Positions 23,520 through 33,767 of a stretch of DNA of 64,000 nt are shown piece by piece. How positions within the stretch are numbered: position 1 is the stretch's first letter; each line of letters starts with the position of its first letter. The notes beneath the pieces are model-generated. The model worked only from the letters and a program-made list of their open reading frames with translations, was not told the DNA's origin and searched no databases. Made by a program: the position numbers and the translations under genes. Source of the stretch: Cladorhizidae sp. MBARI D1340-BT2 (lineage: Eukaryota > Porifera > Demospongiae > Poecilosclerida > Cladorhizidae); NCBI GenBank assembly GCA_028752905.1, contig JAQNBH010000003.1, forward strand, positions 4,644,204-4,708,203. The letters are read 5' to 3'.

Positions 23520-24190
23520 AGCATTTTTTTATACAAAGTGTTAAAATATGTGGTCACGACTTTGGAGCTCCATAAATTGAGTGCATTTCACTCAATGAAC
23601 TTTATACCTAGCTCAAAAGATAGGTCTCTCTGTGTGTGCTCTCTTTTGCTACTAAAAACTATTGCATAGGTATATACAACCATACCCAAAATACAGGCAG
23701 TCAAAGTTGGGAACCTCAAAACCTAGCACGCCACTGGCTCTGTGATAGAGGGGGGAACTTGCTACAGGCTTCACACAACTCTATACAAATGAGTGTTTTC
23801 ATTAGGGAAGTACGTGGTCAAGCACGTGGGTGAAAAATTAATTTTTGGATATTGATTTTCAACCAACCAGTACTCACGTTTTAGCACCTATGATAACTCT
23901 CATTGTATACCTCTAGCCACTGCTAATAATGTCAACTGTCTTGCACTTTCCAATTAGGAGCGACAAGAAGAACTGCAGAAAACTTGGACAGGCCGGTTTT
24001 GAGATCCCCAATTTTGACTGCCTGTACCTTGGGTATGGTTGTACCTATGCAACAGTGTTTAGTATCAAAAGAGAGCTCACAGAGAGATCTATCTTTTGAG
24101 CTATATATCAAGTTCATAGAGTGAGTTGTGCAGAATCGATGGAGCTCTAAAGTTATAACCACAGTTTTTTAACACTTTGTAAAAAAATGG
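23520..24190. repeat. Inverted pair of element R2
   Basis: 23520-23740 and 23985-24190 are inverted copies: for example TGTGTGCTCTCTTTTG against CAAAAGAGAGCTCACAGAG, and CAGGCAGTCAAAGTTGGG against CCAATTTTGACTGCCTG. A further R2 copy starts at about 63905 at the right edge. It is non-coding, in intron 7. Confidence 0.72.
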
Positions 24191-24235
24191 TATTGTCCCG
24201 CCAAATAAGTTTAAAAATAGACTTCCACGCCCTCT

Positions 24236-24375
24236 TTTGGGGATAATGCCTGGCCTCTGCCTCCAGGCACAACTTGTCAGAATTGGATTTAGGAGCTGAT
24301 TCGAGTTCCATTCTGCAGGTAATACTGTGTTCCCTGACCTGATAACCAATTCAAATTTGATTAATCTGTACAAAT
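24236..24375 (-). repeat. Interspersed element R1, copy B (inverted)
   Basis: Reverse orientation of copy A: GATTCGAGTTCCATTCTGCAG followed by GTAAT and CCTGACCTGATAACC. With copy A and the R2 pair it makes an overall 1.25-kb foldback. Confidence 0.75.
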
Positions 24376-24439
24376 GGACACTTCTTTATCTGATATGCTT
24401 GCTGGTGTGTAAAGGTGAGGTAACGGTGGGAAGACTTAC

Positions 24440-24572
24440 GACACTTTGAAGGGATGTACGATGGAAGTCAGAGCTCGCAAGCCCATCGTCAGGACGGTGA
24501 AGGAGGAGGACACCAAGAGAATGCTCGTGTCACTGACAACAGCAGACATGAGCTGTAGAAGCTGATAGACAC
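24440..24572 (-). CDS. Sbf: DENN gene exon 7 (cDENN)
   Basis: 133 nt, phase 1 to 2. The acceptor follows a long pyrimidine run, CCTCGTCCAG, and the donor is GTGTC followed by GTAAGT. It reads GVYQLLQLMSAVVSDTSIL, then SSSFTVLTMGLRALTSIV and HPFKV. This matches the DENN motif of a helix, a strand carrying the ILxxSS pattern and LxxxxxALxxLxxPFKxS. Phase and residue order join it cleanly to exons 6 and 8. Confidence 0.87.
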
Positions 24573-24731
24573 CTGGACGAGGGAGAGGTGGGGAGTAAAG
24601 AAGGGATGATTTGGGAAGGGAGGGAGAGGGGTGGACAGGAGGAGGTGAGGAGAATGAGAGGTGAGCAGTTGGAGTGGGGAAGAGGCAATGAAGGAGAGGA
24701 GTGAGATAAAGGTGTACTGTAAAACATGGCA

Positions 24732-25147
24732 CCAGGTTAGATAGTGGTCTCGGTGTTACAAACTGTTTGTTAGGCACCAATCTCACTGTGAAAGGTTAGA
24801 TAGTGGTCTCGGTGTTACAAACTGTTTGTTAGGCACCAATCTCACTGTGAAAGGTTAGATAGTGGTCTCGATGTTACAAACTGTTTGCTAGACACCAATC
24901 TCACTGTGAAAGGTTAGATAGTGGTCTCGGTGTTACAAACTGTTTGCTAGGCACCAATCTCACTGTGAAAGGTTAGATAGTGGTCTCGGTGTTACAAGCT
25001 GTTTGCTAGGCACCAATCTCACTGTGAAAGGTTAGATAGTGGTCTCGGTGTTACAAACTGTTTGTTAGGCACCAATCTCACTGTGAAAGGTTAGATAGTG
25101 GTCTCGGTGTTACAAACTGTTTGCTAGGCACCAATCTCACTGTGAAG
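24732..25147. repeat. 59-bp minisatellite, 7 copies
   Basis: Unit begins AAGGTTAGATAGTGGTCTCG and ends ACCAATCTCACTGTGA. Copies are nearly identical, in intron 6. The stretch 25148-25550 after it is unique and holds nothing I recognise. Confidence 0.95.
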
Positions 25148-25549
25148 CATGAAGCGTTGGGCACACTGCACATAGGCACCCGATTCATCCATCAAAGCAA
25201 TCTCTACCAGTTATTGGCCGCATACAACATGGGAAAAGACTCCCAAGATCTCCGTGGATTTGGAGGAGCCATTGATCACCCTAGAGCAGACAAGCTATCA
25301 GGAAGGAGAGCAAGCACAGAATATGTATGTACATAGCTGCAGTGACTACCAGGCAGAGAAACAGATTCGGAAGACTACATGTATGTTCCGACAGCAGTGA
25401 TGATGAGCTTGACGTCGTAGCCGATGAATTGTGTATGCATTTTACCTTGATTCGCTGGTCCCCTGAATGTGACTTGTTGCTCGTACAATATCGAGGTCAT
25501 AGTGTGTCTAATATATCTGGTGGGCTCCGAGAAAAGATGCACAGATAAA

Positions 25550-26398
25550 TCAAATTTGAGATACCGGCATCAGGCCAAAGAGCACACATTTAACTGCAGA
25601 ATGGAACCTGAATCAGCTCGTAAACCCATCCCGAACAAAAGCTAAGAATGGCAGAGACTAAGCATTAGCAGATACTGATAGGTACGACTTGAAGCATTAG
25701 CAGATACTAATACGTAGGACTTGAAGTATTAGCAGATACTATTACGTAGGACTTGAACATTAGCAGATACTAATACGTAGGACTTGAAGTATTAGCAGAT
25801 ACTAATACGTAGGACTTGAAGCATTAGCAGGTACTAATACGTAGGACTTGAAGCATTAGCAGGTACTAATACGTAGGCCTTGAACATTAGCAGATACTAA
25901 TATGTAGGACTTGAAGCATTAGCAGGTACTAATACGTAGGACTTGAAGTATTAGCAGATACTAATACGTAGGACTTGAAGCATTAGCAGATACTAATACG
26001 TAGGACTTGAAGTATTAGCAGATACTATTACGTAGGACCTGAACATTAGCAGATACTAATACGTAGGACTTGAAGCATTAGCAGATACTAATACGTAGGC
26101 CTTGAAGCATTAGCAGATACTAATACGTAGGACTTGAAGCATTAGCAGATACTGATACGTAGGACTTGAAGCATTAGCAGGTATTAATACGTTGTAGGCC
26201 TTGAACATTAGCAGATACTAATACGTAGGACTTGAAGTATTAGCAGATACTAATATGTAGGACTTGAACATTAGCAGATACTGATACATAGGACTTGAGA
26301 AGCATTAGCAGGTACTAATACGTAGGCCTTGAAGCATTAGCAGGTACTAATACGCAGGCCTTGAACATTAGCAGATACTGATACGTAGGACTTGAAAG
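25550..26398 (+). repeat. Element R1 copy C and the 32-bp minisatellite at its end
   Basis: R1 copy C runs 25550-25680 and ends in AAGCATTAGCAGATACTGAT. From 25662 that tail is reiterated as a unit of about 32 bp (GCATTAGCAGATACTAATAC then GTAGGACTTGAA), about 23 copies to 26398. Some units lack GC and start ACATTAG. It lies in intron 6. Confidence 0.9.
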
Positions 26399-26526
26399 TT
26401 CACTTCCGTACAACTTGTTCTCTGCACAATATATGTTTTTCTCGGATCCTATCAGATTAAGGAGCGCTACGCTAGAGAACATGACAATAGTGCGAGCCTG
26501 TGGTTATAGAGAGGTACAGGCTTTAC

Positions 26527-26761
26527 CTACTCTCTTGAGGAGCCACCAGGCAGAAGTGGAGGTGTACGGAGCCGCCAACTCCTCGTGAATGGACGGCAAA
26601 GTGAGCTCCTTGAGAACTCCAAAGTTCTTCACCACAGGCAAGCAGTTGATCTGGGGGATGGTCATGTCTGCCAATATCTGGGCCACCAGTGGCTCTAACT
26701 CCAGAGGCTGCTTGTGGTCCAGCGAGGAGGTCCATGTGACGTACAGACTCTTCAAGACCAG
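26527..26761 (-). CDS. Sbf: DENN gene exon 6 (cDENN start)
   Basis: 235 nt, phase 0 to 1. The acceptor is CCCTTGTTGCAG before CTGGTC; the donor is GTAG followed by GTAAAG, chosen because exon 7 requires phase 1. The alternative GTAGGT four bases earlier breaks the frame. It reads LVLKSLYVTWTSSLD, LEPLVAQILADM, LPVVKNFGVLKELTLPSI and TSTSAWWLLKR. The position corresponds to the SBF segment running from the uDENN/cDENN linker to the helix before the ILxxSS strand. Confidence 0.85.
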
Positions 26762-26934
26762 CTGCAACAAGGGAAGACATGAGTGAGCATACATGCACAC
26801 AGGCAGAGTGCATACGAAATCTTATCCATGGAAAGTGAAACCACTTGAAATATACAAATTATATTCATACTTAGAGACAATACTCGTAAAAAGTACAAAT
26901 AATCTTACATCATGTGTACTTCAAGTGAGCTATT

Positions 26935-27545
26935 CCCCACAAGGAGTATTTTGGTCAAAACCGGAAAAAGGTGAGAGTCCCTTACTTCAAATAGAGATCC
27001 AAAACTTCCACACAATAGCTAACCATTCACATTCATATCTCATGATAGCTGCATCTGAGTGCTATCTCTGGCGGCAACACTGTAGGTACAGGCTACATGC
27101 TAGGTACACTAATACTGTAGGTACATGCCAGGTATACTAACACTGTAGGTACAGGCTACATGCCAGGTATACTAACACTGTAGGTACATGCTACATGCCA
27201 GGTACACTAACACTGTAGGTACATGCTACATGCCAGGTACACTAACACTGTAGGTACAGGCTAGGTCATGCCAGGCCAGGTTCACAAGTTGAGGGTCTCA
27301 TGTGTGTGAGTTCACCCAAGAGGTCAAAGATAATGACTTGAACAGCTGAAACCTCTTGTGTGGTTTAGTGAAGTACTATATTATGTCACATCATGAATGC
27401 CCACCAAAGGGAGGGGCATGCCAATTCCTCAAGATAGCAATTCCTCGGACTTGGGAGCTCTCAAGTAAGGGACTCCCTCTTCCTTTTATATACTCTAGAT
27501 TTCTGATTTTGACCTAAATACTCCACCCTAAATACTCCACCTTAA
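26935..27545. mobile_element. Possible MITE with inverted arms
   Basis: GGAGTATTTTGGTCAAAAC and GAGTCCCTTACTT at 26941-26990 recur inverted at 27460-27530. Between them is a 35-bp tandem repeat (27075-27262, about 5 copies, core CACTGTAGGTACATGC). Ends are not sharply defined and no target duplication was found. Confidence 0.45.
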
Positions 27546-27639
27546 ACCGCAAAAGGCTTCTTGTAAGTGTGGTTGCCATGGCAACACACATGCATACATG
27601 TTTACCCCAACCTACTCTCAGAGCATCTATTCGATGTTC

Positions 27640-27950
27640 ATACAACCTGACTGTGTTGAGATGTTCATTCAACCTGGCTGTGTTGAGATGCTGCATCCAA
27701 CCTGACTGTGTTGAGATGTTCATCCAACATGGCTGTGTTGAGATGCTGCATCCAACCTGGCTGTGTTGAGATGCTACATCCAACCTGACTGTGTTGAGAT
27801 GTTCATCCAACATGGCTGTGTTGAGATGTTCATACAACCTGGCTGTGTCAACGCCTGATGAAGGATAGAGCATCTAGTCGCATCGCCTGATGAAGGCTAG
27901 AGCATCTAGTCGCAACGCCTGATGAAGGCTAGAGCATCTAGTCGCAACGC
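27640..27950. repeat. 27-bp repeat (about 8 copies) plus 32-bp repeat (3 copies)
   Basis: 27640-27848 repeats CATCCAACCTGGCTGTG and TTGAGATG. 27849-27950 repeats ACGCCTGATGAAGGCTAGAG and CATCTAGTCGC; the latter resembles the hairpin repeat at 23368. Confidence 0.9.
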
Positions 27951-28041
27951 CGCATAATCATCAGACACTGTGGAATAAGAGAGCTTGAGACTCTGAGCAG
28001 CCAGTTAGGCTGCTATCAGATGGAGCGTGCTACCTGCACCA

Positions 28042-28735
28042 CCAAGGAACACAGAGGGAGCATGCCACTGGCCTTGCAAGGAACACAGAGGGAGCATAGA
28101 GGCTCCACAAGTACATGTAACACAGAAGGATCATGCCACTGGCCTTGCAAGGAACACAGAGGGAGCATACACAGGCTCCACAAGTAACGCAGAAGGATCA
28201 TGCCACTGGCCTTGCAAGGAACACAGAGGGAGCATACAGGCTACACAAGTAACACAGAAGGATCATGCCACAAGGAACACAGAGGGAGCATACAGGCTCC
28301 ACAAGTAACACAGAAGGATCATGCCATTGGCCTTGCAAGGAACACAGAGGGAGCATACAGGCAGGCTCCAACAAGTAACACAGAAGGATCATGCCACTGG
28401 TCTTGCAAGGAACACAGAGGGAGCATACAGGCTACACAAGTAACGCAGAAGGATCATGCCACTGGTCTTGCAAGGAACACAGAGAGAGCATACAGGCTAC
28501 ACAAGTAACGCAGAAGGATCATGCCACTGGCCTTGCAAGGAACACAGAGGGTGCATACAGGCTCCACGAGTAACACAGAAGGATCATGCCATTGGCCTTG
28601 CAAGGAACACAGAGGGTGCATACAGGCTACACACAAGTAACACAGAAGGATCATGCCACTGGCCTTGCAAGGAACACAGAGGGTGCATACAGGCTACACA
28701 AGTAACACAGAAGGATCATGCCACTGGCCTTGCAA
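28042..28735. repeat. 65-bp minisatellite, about 10 copies
   Basis: Units contain CACTGGCCTTGCAAGGAACA, CAGAGGGAGCATACAGGC and CACAGAAGGATCATGCC. It lies in intron 5. Confidence 0.93.
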
Positions 28736-28991
28736 ACAGTACTTGCTACAAACTCCAGCGAGTATAACAAGGAATGGCTACCTTATTGACATTCGAAAAG
28801 GCACATCGAATAATTTCTGCCTATTGTTCTGGAATGGAGTGAGCATATACCAACAGGTTCTGCAAGGTCTTCCATATGGCTGAAGGTAACTCTACTACGA
28901 CTTACATACTAACCATGACCTCGGTTCATCTCGAACTCTCCAGCTTAGTATCGCACGACCAGACCCTTTACCAAACACCTGATAACTCATT

Positions 28992-29285
28992 ACTGGCAGA
29001 CCACACGAAAGCTTCCCTCTATCTGGTATGCTGACTAAAAACACATTATTTTTTTAATTAACTGTTTTATAGCCTTGATAGCAAACACATAGCAACTGCA
29101 TAAAACATGGGAGTGGGTTGTGGTACATAGTTGCTGTGTTTTCTATCCCGGGCTATAAAACAGATTTAAACCCACCAAGCCTTCAGGGTTCGCAAGAGCT
29201 GCTTAGTTATTGAGAGGTTAATTAAAAAATAATGCATTTTTAGTCAGCATATCAGATAGAGGGAAACTTTCGTGTGGTGCCAGTT
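28992..29285. mobile_element. Foldback (palindromic) MITE
   Basis: About 294 bp with inverted arms of about 70 bp: CACACGAAAGCTTCCCTCTA and GCTGACTAAAAA at the left, reverse complement at 29243-29275. The inner part is also inverted (TGTTTTATAGCC against GGCTATAAAACA; AGCAACT against AGTTGCT). It has no coding capacity. The stretch 28736-28991 before it is unique. Confidence 0.72.
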
Positions 29286-29469
29286 GTGCAGGCTGGCCAT
29301 GTGCCCAGTGAGAGTGACTGACTGTGTGTGGTGCTAGTTGTGTAGGGCTGGCCATGTGCCCAGTGAGAGTGACTGACTGTACAACACGGACCTCAGAATC
29401 AGCACTAGATCTAGGCCGAGAGCTACATAGGTTAGGGGGTTTCCAGGGCTTGGTCAAGTGCTCTAGGGC

Positions 29470-30330
29470 CAGCGCTAAAGGTATTCTAGGGTGGTCTAGC
29501 AAGAGGCATTCTAGGGTTAGGGAAAGTGTTATGTTATTCTAGGGCTAGGGAAATTCTAGGGCTAGGGCAAGTGCTATGTTATTCTAGGGCTAGGGAAATT
29601 CTAGGGCTAGGGCAAGTGTTATGTTATTCTAGGGTTAGGGGAATTCTAGGGCCAGGGCAAGTGTTGTGGGGATTCTAAGGCTAGGGAAAGTGTTATGTTA
29701 TTCTAGGGCTAGGGGGGTTCTAGGCCTAGGGCAAGTGTTGTGGGGATTCTAGGGCTAGGGCAAGTGTTGTGGGGATTCTAGGGCTAGGGTAAGTGCTATG
29801 TTATTCTAGGGCTAGGGAGATTCTAGGGCCAGGGCAAGTGTTATGTTATTCTAGGGCTAGGGGAATTCTAGGGCTAGGGCAAGTGCTATGGTATTCTAGG
29901 GCTAGGGCAAGTGTTGTGGGGATTCTAGGGCTAGGGCAAGTGCTATGGTATTCTAGGGCTAGGACAAGTGTTGTGGGGATTCTAGGGCTAGGGCAAGTGC
30001 TATGGTATTCTAGGGCTCGGGCAAGTGTTGTGGGGATTCTAGGGCTAGGGCAAGTGCTATGGTATTCTAGGGCTAGGGCAAGTGTTGTGGGGATTCTAGG
30101 GCTAGGGCAAGTGCTATGGTATTCTAGGGCTAGGGCAAGTGTTGTGGGGATTCTAGGGCTAGGGCAAGTGCTATGGTATTCTAGGGCTAGGGCAAGTGTA
30201 GTGGGGATTCTAGGGCTAGGGCAAGTGCTATGGTATTCTAGGGCTAGAGCAAGTGTTGTGGGGATTCTAGGGCTATGGCAAGTGCTATGGTATTCTAGGG
30301 CTAGGGTCTAGGGTTAGGGGAATTCTAGGG
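29470..30330. repeat. CTAGGG-rich array, 58-bp composite unit
   Basis: TTCTAGGGCTAGGGCAAGTG alternates with TGTGGGG and CTATGG spacers, about 58 bp per double unit in its regular right part (29870-30300). The core is a CTAGGG hexamer. It lies in intron 5. The following 30331-30720 is unique with nothing recognised. Confidence 0.92.
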
Positions 30331-30724
30331 TCAGGGCTTGCCAAAACAGGAGAGCCCAAACTCCCATGTATTATGGGAGCCATGCTGTATATAATCAGAC
30401 ACATTTACAGAGTCCTAGCATCCTAGGAATCGAAATGACAGGAATTAGAAGGAGAAATGTACCTGCACGGAGTCATGGATCCAAATGTTTAGACCAATGG
30501 TGTTTGGTTATCTTTAACTCTTAGCACTTCCATTGTGCCGTGCTGGACTAGTGCCACCACTTCAGGACACCTAAAAGTCAGCAATAATAGCAGCTGTAGG
30601 ACCCGTCATTTAGTCCCCAAACAAAGGTCCCTCGTCCACATATATGAACTGAGAGGAAACAAGCTATACATGGATATAGAGAGTCTGTCATCCGTGCATG
30701 GTGGTAGTTAATCCACTTGATCCA

Positions 30725-32825
30725 AATACATGAAGCCCAACTTGAAACTTTGACTCTCTACAGAGCTGAGATCATCAAGTTTCACAAGAACTCTAATACA
30801 TGAAGCCCAACCTGAAACTATGAATCTCTACAGAGCTGAGATTATTAAGTTTCACAAGAACTCTAATACATGAAGCCCAACTTGAAACTTTGAATCTCTA
30901 CAGAGCTGAGATCATTAAGTTTCACAAGAACTCTAATACATGAAGCCCAACTTGAAACTTTGAATCTCTACAGAGCCGAGATCATTAGTCTTCACAAGAA
31001 CTCTAATACATGAAGCCCAACTTGAAACTTTGAAATCTCTACAGAGCCGAAATCATTAAGTTTCACAAGAACTCTAATACATAAAGCCCAACCTGAAACT
31101 TTGAATCTCTACAGAGCCGAGATCATTAGGCTTCACAAGAACTCTAATACATGAAGCCCAACTTGAAACTTTGAATCTCTACAGAGCCGAGATCATTAAG
31201 TTTTACAAGAACTCTAATACATGAAGCCCAACTCGAACCTTTGAATCTCTACAGAGCCGAGATCATTAAGTTTTACAAGAACTCTAATACATGAAGCCCA
31301 ACTCGAAACTTTGAATCTCTATAGAGCCGAGATCATTAAGTTTTACAAGAACTCTAATACATGAAGCCCAACTCGAAACTTTGAATCTCTACAGAGCCGA
31401 GATCATTAAGTTTCACAAGAACTCTAATACATGAAGCCCAACTTGAAACTTTGAATCTCTACAGAGCCGAGATCATTAGTCTTCACAAGAACTCTAATAC
31501 ATGAAGCCCAACTTGAAACTTTGAAATCTCTACAGAGCCGAAATCATTAAGTTTCACAAGAACTCTAATACATAAAGCCCAACCTGAAACTTTGAATCTC
31601 TACAGAGCCGAGATCATTAGGCTTCACAAGAACTCTAATACATGAAGCCCAACTTGAAACTTTGAATCTCTACAGAGCCGAGATCATTAAGTTTTACAAG
31701 AACTCTAATACATGAAGCCCAACTCGAACCTTTGAATCTCTACAGAGCCGAGATCATTAAGTTTTACAAGAACTCTAATACATGAAGCCCAACTCGAAAC
31801 TTTGAATCTCTATAGAGCCGAGATCATTAAGTTTTACAAGAACTCTAATACATGAAGCCCAACTCGAAACTTTGAATCTCTATAGAGCCGAGATCATTAA
31901 GTTTTACAAGAACTCTAATACATGAAGCCCAACTCGAAACTTTGAATCTCTATAGAGCCTAGATCATTAAGTTTTACAAGAACTCTAATACATGAAGCCC
32001 AACTCGAAACTTTGAATCTCTATAGAGCCGAGATCATTAAGTTTTACAAGAACTCTAATACATGAAGCCCAACTCGAAACTTTGAATCTCTACAGAGCCG
32101 AGATCATTAAGGCGGGACTAATCCATTTCTGGGACTTTTTTTTTAAATTCGTTCATAACTTTTTTGTTCTATATACTATGATGTTGAAATTAGTACCATG
32201 CCGCTCATTCAGAGAGCTTTCCAATGGTATATTTAGTTTTGACCTAACGCCATCCTGGTCAGAGTTGTGGACAGGTGATTTCACATTATTTCAACACCTG
32301 TGTGACATAATCACTTATAATTTTGACAGCACTTAGAGAACCCACAGACATGCATTTTGAATGGATGAAAACATCATAACTTTTAAAATGGATTTTTAAG
32401 AAAGGTCAGTATTTTGCCAACATTCCAGGGCCCCATAGATTTTTTTTAGTGGATTCTTTCCATTCAAATGAAAGAGTATGAAAAGAGCTTTCAAATGATA
32501 TATTAAAAGTTGATATAGGACAAAGCATGGCCAAGTTATGTGCACACAAACTTGAAATAACTCATTTTGAGATAACGGCTCTTGAAAAAAGTACATTATT
32601 ATGTTCTCTATCTTCCTTTCAGGTTCGTAACTTCGAATTTATGTAGTCAATAGCATGGACAAAAGTGTGCATAACTTTGCAGTGAAGCATTCAAATGCTC
32701 TGAAACTTGAAATAGAAATACTACATGAACTATACTATAGAATGAATAAATATCTTTAAAAAAATGTTTTTTGGGGGATCAATGGATTAGTCGCGCCTTA
32801 AGTTTCACAAGAACTCTAATACATG
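30725..32825. repeat. 70-bp minisatellite, about 20 copies, interrupted by a TTAA element
   Basis: Units begin GAAGCCCAACTTGAAACTTT and contain CAGAGCCGAGATCATTAAG and ACAAGAACTCTAATACAT. The run 31010-31480 is repeated about 491 bp downstream with the same private variants, showing a higher-order duplication of seven units. The array resumes for a partial unit at 32799-32825. Confidence 0.95.
32107..32802. mobile_element. TTAA-flanked non-autonomous DNA transposon
   Basis: About 690 bp with inverted ends: TTAAGGCGGGACTAATCCAT at the left and ATGGATTAGTCGCGCCTTAA at the right, one mismatch. The TTAA at both borders is a target duplication; intact neighbouring units read CATTAAGTTT, so the empty site is known. 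TTAA duplication is typical of piggyBac and Kolobok elements. No transposase is encoded. Confidence 0.85.
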
Positions 32826-32989
32826 GCCCAACTTGAATCTCTAGAGCTGAGACTGTACCGGACAGCCAACGGTTGCAGCCAGAGTACCCTGAATATGACA
32901 CACCCATTTCACCAGTGGCTGCTGTGGGTTTCTACCCACTTCACTCTTGCTCGCACCTTACCTGCAGTAATTCGATGCTCGCACCTTAC

Positions 32990-33105
32990 CTGGAGTAATT
33001 CGAAGAATGGTGTTCTAGAGATGAGGCAGAGAGAGACGGGTTGGAATATATCTCCGTAGAAGTCCTTCAACCAGCTCTCTTCACAGCCCTCGTCTGGTAA
33101 TTGAT
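32990..33105 (-). CDS. Sbf: DENN gene exon 5 (end of uDENN)
   Basis: 116 nt, phase 1 to 0. The acceptor is CACGCTCCTTCAG and the donor is CTCCAG followed by GTAAGG. It reads QLPDEGCEESWLKDFYGDI, then FQPVSLCLISRTPFFELLQ. The second part matches the SBF segment in which a strand SLxLxSR precedes the first cDENN helix, and it joins exon 6 (LVLKSLYVTW) without a break. It lacks a methionine, so simple ORF listing misses it. The donor region is duplicated 28 bp downstream (see findings). Confidence 0.82.
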
Positions 33106-33119
33106 CTGAAGGAGCGTGG

Positions 33120-33490
33120 ACTGGTGACCCCTGGGTTAATTAATATAAAGTGGTGTGGACCCTTGGGTTAATTAATAAAAAATTGTGTGGCCCCCGGGTG
33201 GTTTGGACCCCTGGGTTAATTAATATAAAATGGTGTGGACCTGGGTGGTTTGGACCCCTGGGTTAATTAATATAAAATGGTGTGGACCTGGGTGGTTTGG
33301 ACCCCTGGGTTAATTAATATAAAATGGTGTGGCCCTTGGTGGTTTGGACCCCTGGGTTAAATTTAAAAAATGGTGTGGCCCCCTGGGTTAAGTAATAAAA
33401 ATGGTGTGCCCCTGCCCCCCTGGATCAAGTAATAAAAAGTGGCATGGCCCCTGGTTTAATTAATATAAAGTGGTGTGGGCCCCTGGATTA
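33120..33490. repeat. 47-bp repeat, about 7 degenerate copies
   Basis: TGGTTTGGACCCCTGGGTTA followed by ATTAATATAAAATGGTGTGG, increasingly degenerate to the right, in intron 4. 33491-33765 is AT- and CTT-rich low-complexity sequence without features. Confidence 0.88.
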
Positions 33491-33767
33491 AATGGTGTGC
33501 ACTCTTCTGTCCCTTCCCCACCCTTCATACCCATCCCTAATTATCCTTGTTAATCCCTTCTCTAATTAGTACCCTATTCCTTAATAATTCCTTCCTTAAT
33601 TAATTACTTCCAATAACCCCTTCCTTAACTCTTTGACAGATGGGAACAAAAAAAATTTTTTTTTTTTTTAACAGGAGATAGTACTGTAAGCTATCTTCAC
33701 ACGATATCTGACAGTTTAAGCATTTCTAAGCCTCAGAAGCAAGGCCTAGCTGAGAGATCCTTGATCA

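Noticed and set aside
32990..33060. Apparent stop codon and frameshift inside exon 5
   Set aside because: On re-reading, the stretch is GTCTCTCTCTGCC; with the correct number of CT repeats the frame is open through to the donor.
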